Positions 14,630-17,441 of a stretch of 17,441 nucleotides of DNA are shown here, piece by piece. Origin of the DNA: JACCTH01 sp050741915 (lineage in GTDB: Bacteria; Actinomycetota; Acidimicrobiia; Spongiisociales; ZC4RG35); the NCBI GenBank assembly GCA_050741915.1, contig JBOGEX010000009.1:1-17441 (forward strand), given 5' to 3'. The notes beneath the pieces are model-generated. The model did not search any database, was not told the DNA's origin, and saw only the letters and a list, made by a program, of their open reading frames with translations. The position numbers and the translations under genes were made by a program. The first letter of the stretch is position 1. Every line of letters starts with the position of its first letter.

Positions 14630-15657
14630 TCGAGAGTCTCCAAGAACGCGATGAGGGAATCTATCTCCTCTTGATTGAGGCCGAGGTCGGGCATATAAGA
14701 CCCCGGCTTGGTTTCGGGGGGATTGGCGAGCCAGCGCGTGAGGTTCTCACGCGAATATTCGAGAGCGCCGCCGGCGATCGTCTCCCGTGACATGAAGTGG
14801 GTGAGGTCAGGCCCGCTGAATTCGTCCAGGGCAACCACGTTGAACGGGTCGATCGTGTGGCATTGGGTGCAGCGGTTGAGGAAGACCTCGAGCCCCGCCG
14901 CCGCTTCCGAACCCTCGGCCGGTTGTGCGGCCGGCTCTTGTTGGGCGGCGATCCACTCCGTGAACTCCTCATCGGTGACAGCGACCGCCCGGGCCCTCAT
15001 CAGCGAATGAGAGAGCCCGCAGAACTCAGCGCATTGCCCTATGTAGACGCCAGGTTCGTACGCCTCGAGACGCAAGGTCGTCTCCTGCCCAGGGACCAGG
15101 TAGCGCTTGCCGTTCAGAGCCGGGATCCAGTAGTTGTGAAGTACGTCCTCTGAGGTCATGGTGGCGCAAACTTCGCGACCGGCGGGGATGACGAGCTCGG
15201 TGCCGGTAACTACCTCTTCGAGCGGATAGCGATACTCGAACCACCACTGGTGGCCGATGATCGTGACCGGGTAGGCGTCGGCGCCGCATTCGGTGAGGTC
15301 GGTGATTCCTCGCACCGTGGGAATGGCGATCGAAGCGAGGATGACGGCGGGGATGATCGTCCACAGGATCTCGAGCTTGTTGTTGCCATGGATCTGGCGG
15401 GGGTCCTTCCGTCCGGGGCGATCGCGGAAGATGAAGACCGAGAGGACCATCACCCCTTCGACGAGGACGAACACGGCGGTTGCGACCCAGAAGACCGGCC
15501 AGAAGAGGTTGTCGATGCGCTCGGCAAAGGGACCCCGGGGGTCGAGGGGGTCGAGAGGGGAATCGGGGATACCGATCACTGAACAGCTCGCCACGAAGAG
15601 GGCAAGCCCGGCAAGTAGAAGGAGTCGCCCGAGCTTCTGGGACCGCATCGACAGCAT
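14626..15657 (-). CDS. ctaC: cytochrome c oxidase subunit II with C-terminal cytochrome c domain (caa3 type)
   Basis: The 343-residue lipoprotein (lipobox VASC, Cys25) has two helices (about 50-77, 96-116), the QWWF electron-entry motif (137-140), and a complete CuA site: His174, then CAEFCGLSHSLM giving Cys209, Glu211, Cys213, His217 and Met220. After a Gln/Ala/Glu linker (240-253) comes a fused class I cytochrome c with CTQCH (263-267) and Met322 as the likely sixth ligand. This makes the enzyme caa3 type, carrying its own electron donor. ATG 15657 lacks a ribosome site; ATG 15648 is an alternative. It begins 48 nt after the CX4C lipoprotein gene. Confidence 0.95.
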   Translation of the reverse strand: MLSMRSQKLGRLLLLAGLALFVASCSVIGIPDSPLDPLDPRGPFAERIDNLFWPVFWVATAVFVLVEGVMVLSVFIFRDRPGRKDPRQIHGNNKLEILWTIIPAVILASIAIPTVRGITDLTECGADAYPVTIIGHQWWFEYRYPLEEVVTGTELVIPAGREVCATMTSEDVLHNYWIPALNGKRYLVPGQETTLRLEAYEPGVYIGQCAEFCGLSHSLMRARAVAVTDEEFTEWIAAQQEPAAQPAEGSEAAAGLEVFLNRCTQCHTIDPFNVVALDEFSGPDLTHFMSRETIAGGALEYSRENLTRWLANPPETKPGSYMPDLGLNQEEIDSLIAFLETLE

Positions 15658-15659
15658 CG

Positions 15660-15671
15660 GCGGGCATCATA
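15660..15671 (-). promoter_or_regulatory. possible -10 box before the oxidase operon
   Basis: TATGAT (15671-15666 on the minus strand) lies 8 nt before the ATG of coxB, a spacing that would give a leaderless or near-leaderless message. This fits the missing ribosome site. No convincing -35 element is seen, so the assignment is weak; the operon could instead be read through from the upstream lipoprotein gene. Confidence 0.25.
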
Positions 15672-15705
15672 GGTTGGCGGGCCTAAGTTCCGGCCCGCGC
15701 GGCGA

Positions 15706-16539
15706 TCAAGCCCCGACGGCTGCCAGCGCCTCCTCGATCTCGCCTTGTCTGAGCGCCCCTTCGAAGCGGGAGGAAACATTGCCTTCGTTGTCCATGACGA
15801 AGATCCAGGGCTCGCTGGGCAACCCCCAGGCGGTGACGGCTTCGCTGATCTGGAGGTCCTCCGCGGTCTCGGCGTCGAGGTTCTCATAGATTTCGACGTG
15901 CAGGAAGTTCACGCCGGGGTGTTCTCGGGCGATGGCTTCAACCTGGTCGAGCATCGGGCCACACGCCTGACTGGTGCAGAAGGCGGGGCTGGCGAAGACC
16001 ACCACCGTCGGCTGTCCGTTGGCGAGCGCCTGATCGAGAGAGAGTTCGTAGAACGAGGGATCGGGGTCGGGATCTGAGCTGATCTCGGCCAGGTCGTAGT
16101 CGGCTGTGGTTCTGGTTTCGACCGCAACCGCCGGGTCGCCGATTCCCGGCATCGGATCGTCCCGCCCGACGATGAACGAGGCTTGCGTCGACTCGGTCAT
16201 CCCTTGCGGCCGGAGCTTGACCCACCAGGTGCCTACTTGGTCGAAGGTGTCGCGGATTAGGTAGATGCCGATCCGGTCAGGCACCGTCCAGAGAAACTCG
16301 GCCGGGACCGCCCGTTCGGTCATGTCGGGGGCAACGAGCACCCCGGTGGTTTCGAGATCGGGACTGGCGAGAAACTCTGCGGTCTCGTCGTCCAGCAATC
16401 CCACCAGCAACCGTTGTGGCTCCCCGACGTCGAAGGTCCCGGGAGCGTTGGCCACGACCGTCAGCGGGGCCGGTCCACCGCTGCAGGCTGTGGTCAGTGC
16501 GGCGATGAACAGGAGTGAAGCAGGGAGAGAGCGGCGCAT
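15706..16539 (-). CDS. thioredoxin-fold lipoprotein with CX4C motif, probable oxidase-associated assembly factor
   Basis: The 277-residue protein has a lipoprotein signal (lipobox TTAC, Cys19). Residues about 25-125 are beta-rich and Ig-like. Residues about 165-277 form a thioredoxin-like domain, with the strand PTVVVFASPAF leading to CTSQAC (Cys188, Cys193) and a later Pro at the cis-Pro position (SEPWIFVMD). The two Cys are four residues apart rather than two, unlike ordinary thioredoxins. Placed directly upstream of coxB, it may reduce or metallate the CuA site in the manner of Sco/TlpA-type proteins; that role is inferred from position and fold only. No ribosome site is obvious before ATG 16539. 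Confidence 0.75.
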   Translation of the reverse strand: MRRSLPASLLFIAALTTACSGGPAPLTVVANAPGTFDVGEPQRLLVGLLDDETAEFLASPDLETTGVLVAPDMTERAVPAEFLWTVPDRIGIYLIRDTFDQVGTWWVKLRPQGMTESTQASFIVGRDDPMPGIGDPAVAVETRTTADYDLAEISSDPDPDPSFYELSLDQALANGQPTVVVFASPAFCTSQACGPMLDQVEAIAREHPGVNFLHVEIYENLDAETAEDLQISEAVTAWGLPSEPWIFVMDNEGNVSSRFEGALRQGEIEEALAAVGA

Positions 16540-16558
16540 CGATACCAGAGGCTACGTT

Positions 16559-16601
16559 CTGTGAAGATTTACGCGGCCTAGGGCCGCGTAAATCTCCACA
16601 G
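16559..16601. repeat. 43-nt palindrome, first of a tandem pair
   Basis: A 20-bp stem (one A/C mismatch) closes on a 3-nt loop; the left arm begins CTGTGAAGATTTACGCGGCC. The second copy starts 62 nt later with the same outer arm. It sits between the NTF2-like gene and the CX4C lipoprotein gene. No T-run follows on the minus strand, so a simple terminator is unlikely; a processing or protein-binding element is possible. Confidence 0.7.
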
Positions 16602-16620
16602 TTAGACGGCCGACCGGGTT

Positions 16621-16663
16621 CTGTGAAGGTCCTCGCGGCTTGGGCCCGCGTAGACCTTCACAG
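16621..16663. repeat. 43-nt palindrome, second of a tandem pair
   Basis: An 18-bp stem (two adjacent mismatches) closes on a 7-nt loop, with left arm CTGTGAAGGTCCTCGCGG. Total length equals that of the first palindrome, and the outer CTGTGAAG / CTTCACAG arms match. The 19-nt spacer between the two shows no ORF. Compensatory differences between copies suggest the paired structure is what is conserved. Confidence 0.7.
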
Positions 16664-16677
16664 TTCGTCTCTGCCGG

Positions 16678-17346
16678 CTAGCCGTTGACCGATCGGTCGT
16701 ACTCCTCGATGAAGCCGCGGAGCTGGGCCAGAGCCTCGGGGGTGGTAATCGGAGACAGCACCCCGCCTCGGTCCTCATAGACCCGGAAGAACTCGTCCGG
16801 ATGCTCGGTGCCGAGCCACACTGCAAACTTCTCGAAGACGGCGTAGTCGTCGAAGTTGAAGTTGTGAACCAGCGAGGTGATCATCCCGTCCTCGACGAGC
16901 AATTGAATGCTGCCTTCGACTGCCGGGTAGCCCACTATGCGGGACAGATTCGTGTCGAAGGCGTAGGTGCAATTAACGAGGGTCGTGCCTTCCTTGCTCG
17001 TGCACTCGAAAGGCTCGAAGCTTGCCTCGTACACCCGCAGGGCTTCGAAACCTCCGGCCAAGCCTCCCCGATCCATCCTCGGTACGTCTAGCACAGACGC
17101 GTCGGCTGTCATCAACGCGCTGGCTTTCTCGGCGTCATAGGCATTGCGAGCCTCCATGTACTGGTTGCTGACGTCGACCGGAGTCGCGCTAAAGGAATCG
17201 ATGATGCTTCCACCATCGGTCCATGGCACCAGGACCACGGCCGTGACGAGGGCGGCGAGCAGGATTCCGACCAGCGCAGGGTTTGGGCGCCGTCTGGCCT
17301 TCGGCTGGTCGGTTGGTAGCTCGGGGATATCGGTCTTGCTAGACAT
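16678..17346 (-). CDS. membrane-anchored NTF2/SnoaL-like protein
   Basis: From ATG 17346, with an AAGGAG ribosome site, the protein has 222 residues. The frame is open to 17397, but the added 17 residues (MLREELCRAS...) lack a ribosome site. A single helix at about 24-41 follows a charged, Pro-rich cytoplasmic start, so the rest should be outside the membrane. Residues about 57-180 have the order of helices and strands typical of SnoaL/NTF2-fold domains (VSNQYMEARNAYDAEKASAL, then strands). Cys115 and Cys126 could form a disulfide. No enzyme residues can be assigned. The tandem palindromes follow its stop. Confidence 0.7.
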   Translation of the reverse strand: MSSKTDIPELPTDQPKARRRPNPALVGILLAALVTAVVLVPWTDGGSIIDSFSATPVDVSNQYMEARNAYDAEKASALMTADASVLDVPRMDRGGLAGGFEALRVYEASFEPFECTSKEGTTLVNCTYAFDTNLSRIVGYPAVEGSIQLLVEDGMITSLVHNFNFDDYAVFEKFAVWLGTEHPDEFFRVYEDRGGVLSPITTPEALAQLRGFIEEYDRSVNG

Positions 17347-17441
17347 TGAGATTCTCCTTGTTGATAGCGATGCCCGGCAAAGCTCCTCGCGGAGCACGGA
17401 CAGGTTTTGTTTGGGGTTCGCACGCTGGAGCCGTTCAAAGG
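17347..17441. other. upstream region of the NTF2-like gene, no further gene seen
   Basis: This end segment has the ribosome site of the NTF2-like gene and a small inverted repeat (GCTCC, 4-nt loop, GGAGC near 17380-17393). I see no complete gene or clear promoter before the window ends. Confidence 0.4.

Noticed and set aside
16559..16663. CRISPR-like repeats
   Set aside because: Only two units, each a palindrome, with a single 19-nt spacer and no cas genes; does not fit an array.
16559..16663. Classical Rho-independent terminator
   Set aside because: Stems are strong, but no T-run follows on either strand.

Overview
The window is GC-rich chromosomal DNA with dense genes, many 1-8 nt start/stop overlaps, GTG and TTG starts, a SARP/BTAD regulator, Thr-rich lipoproteins and a caa3-type oxidase cluster of actinobacterial layout. 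I infer an Actinomycetota member, probably near the class Acidimicrobiia; the class is a judgement from protein style and was not searched. I see no rRNA, tRNA, CRISPR array, insertion sequence or replication origin.

Left part (1-2991): the 3' end of a probable thioredoxin-like [2Fe-2S] ferredoxin gene overlaps an alpha/beta hydrolase gene. A 26-codon membrane peptide gene follows on the minus strand. After an intergenic hairpin element comes a two-gene plus-strand unit: a cupredoxin-like lipoprotein and a roughly ten-helix, His-containing membrane protein.

Middle part (2995-10203): a minus-strand partner-switching operon encodes a GAF-PP2C phosphatase fused to an RsbW-type kinase, then two STAS antagonists, then an unknown soluble protein. 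Divergent from it is a 914-residue SARP/BTAD-AAA-TPR regulator. The 69-bp gap between them carries a palindrome and repeated TTACG motifs. A 56-codon membrane peptide and a seven-helix membrane protein of unknown function follow the regulator. A short decayed stretch with the C-terminal part of a DUF222-type HNH protein separates this block from the respiratory genes.

Right part (10631-17441): a minus-strand caa3 cytochrome c oxidase operon runs coxB (CuA plus fused cytochrome c), coxA, coxC, a COX4-like small subunit, ctaG, and a small lipoprotein whose start lies inside ctaG. Just upstream is a thioredoxin-fold lipoprotein with a CX4C motif that may help oxidase metallation. Upstream of that lie two tandem 43-nt palindromes and a membrane-anchored NTF2/SnoaL-like protein. 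Together these genes cover electron transfer from cytochrome c to oxygen with its assembly factors, plus a stress-type signalling module whose final target is not in the window.
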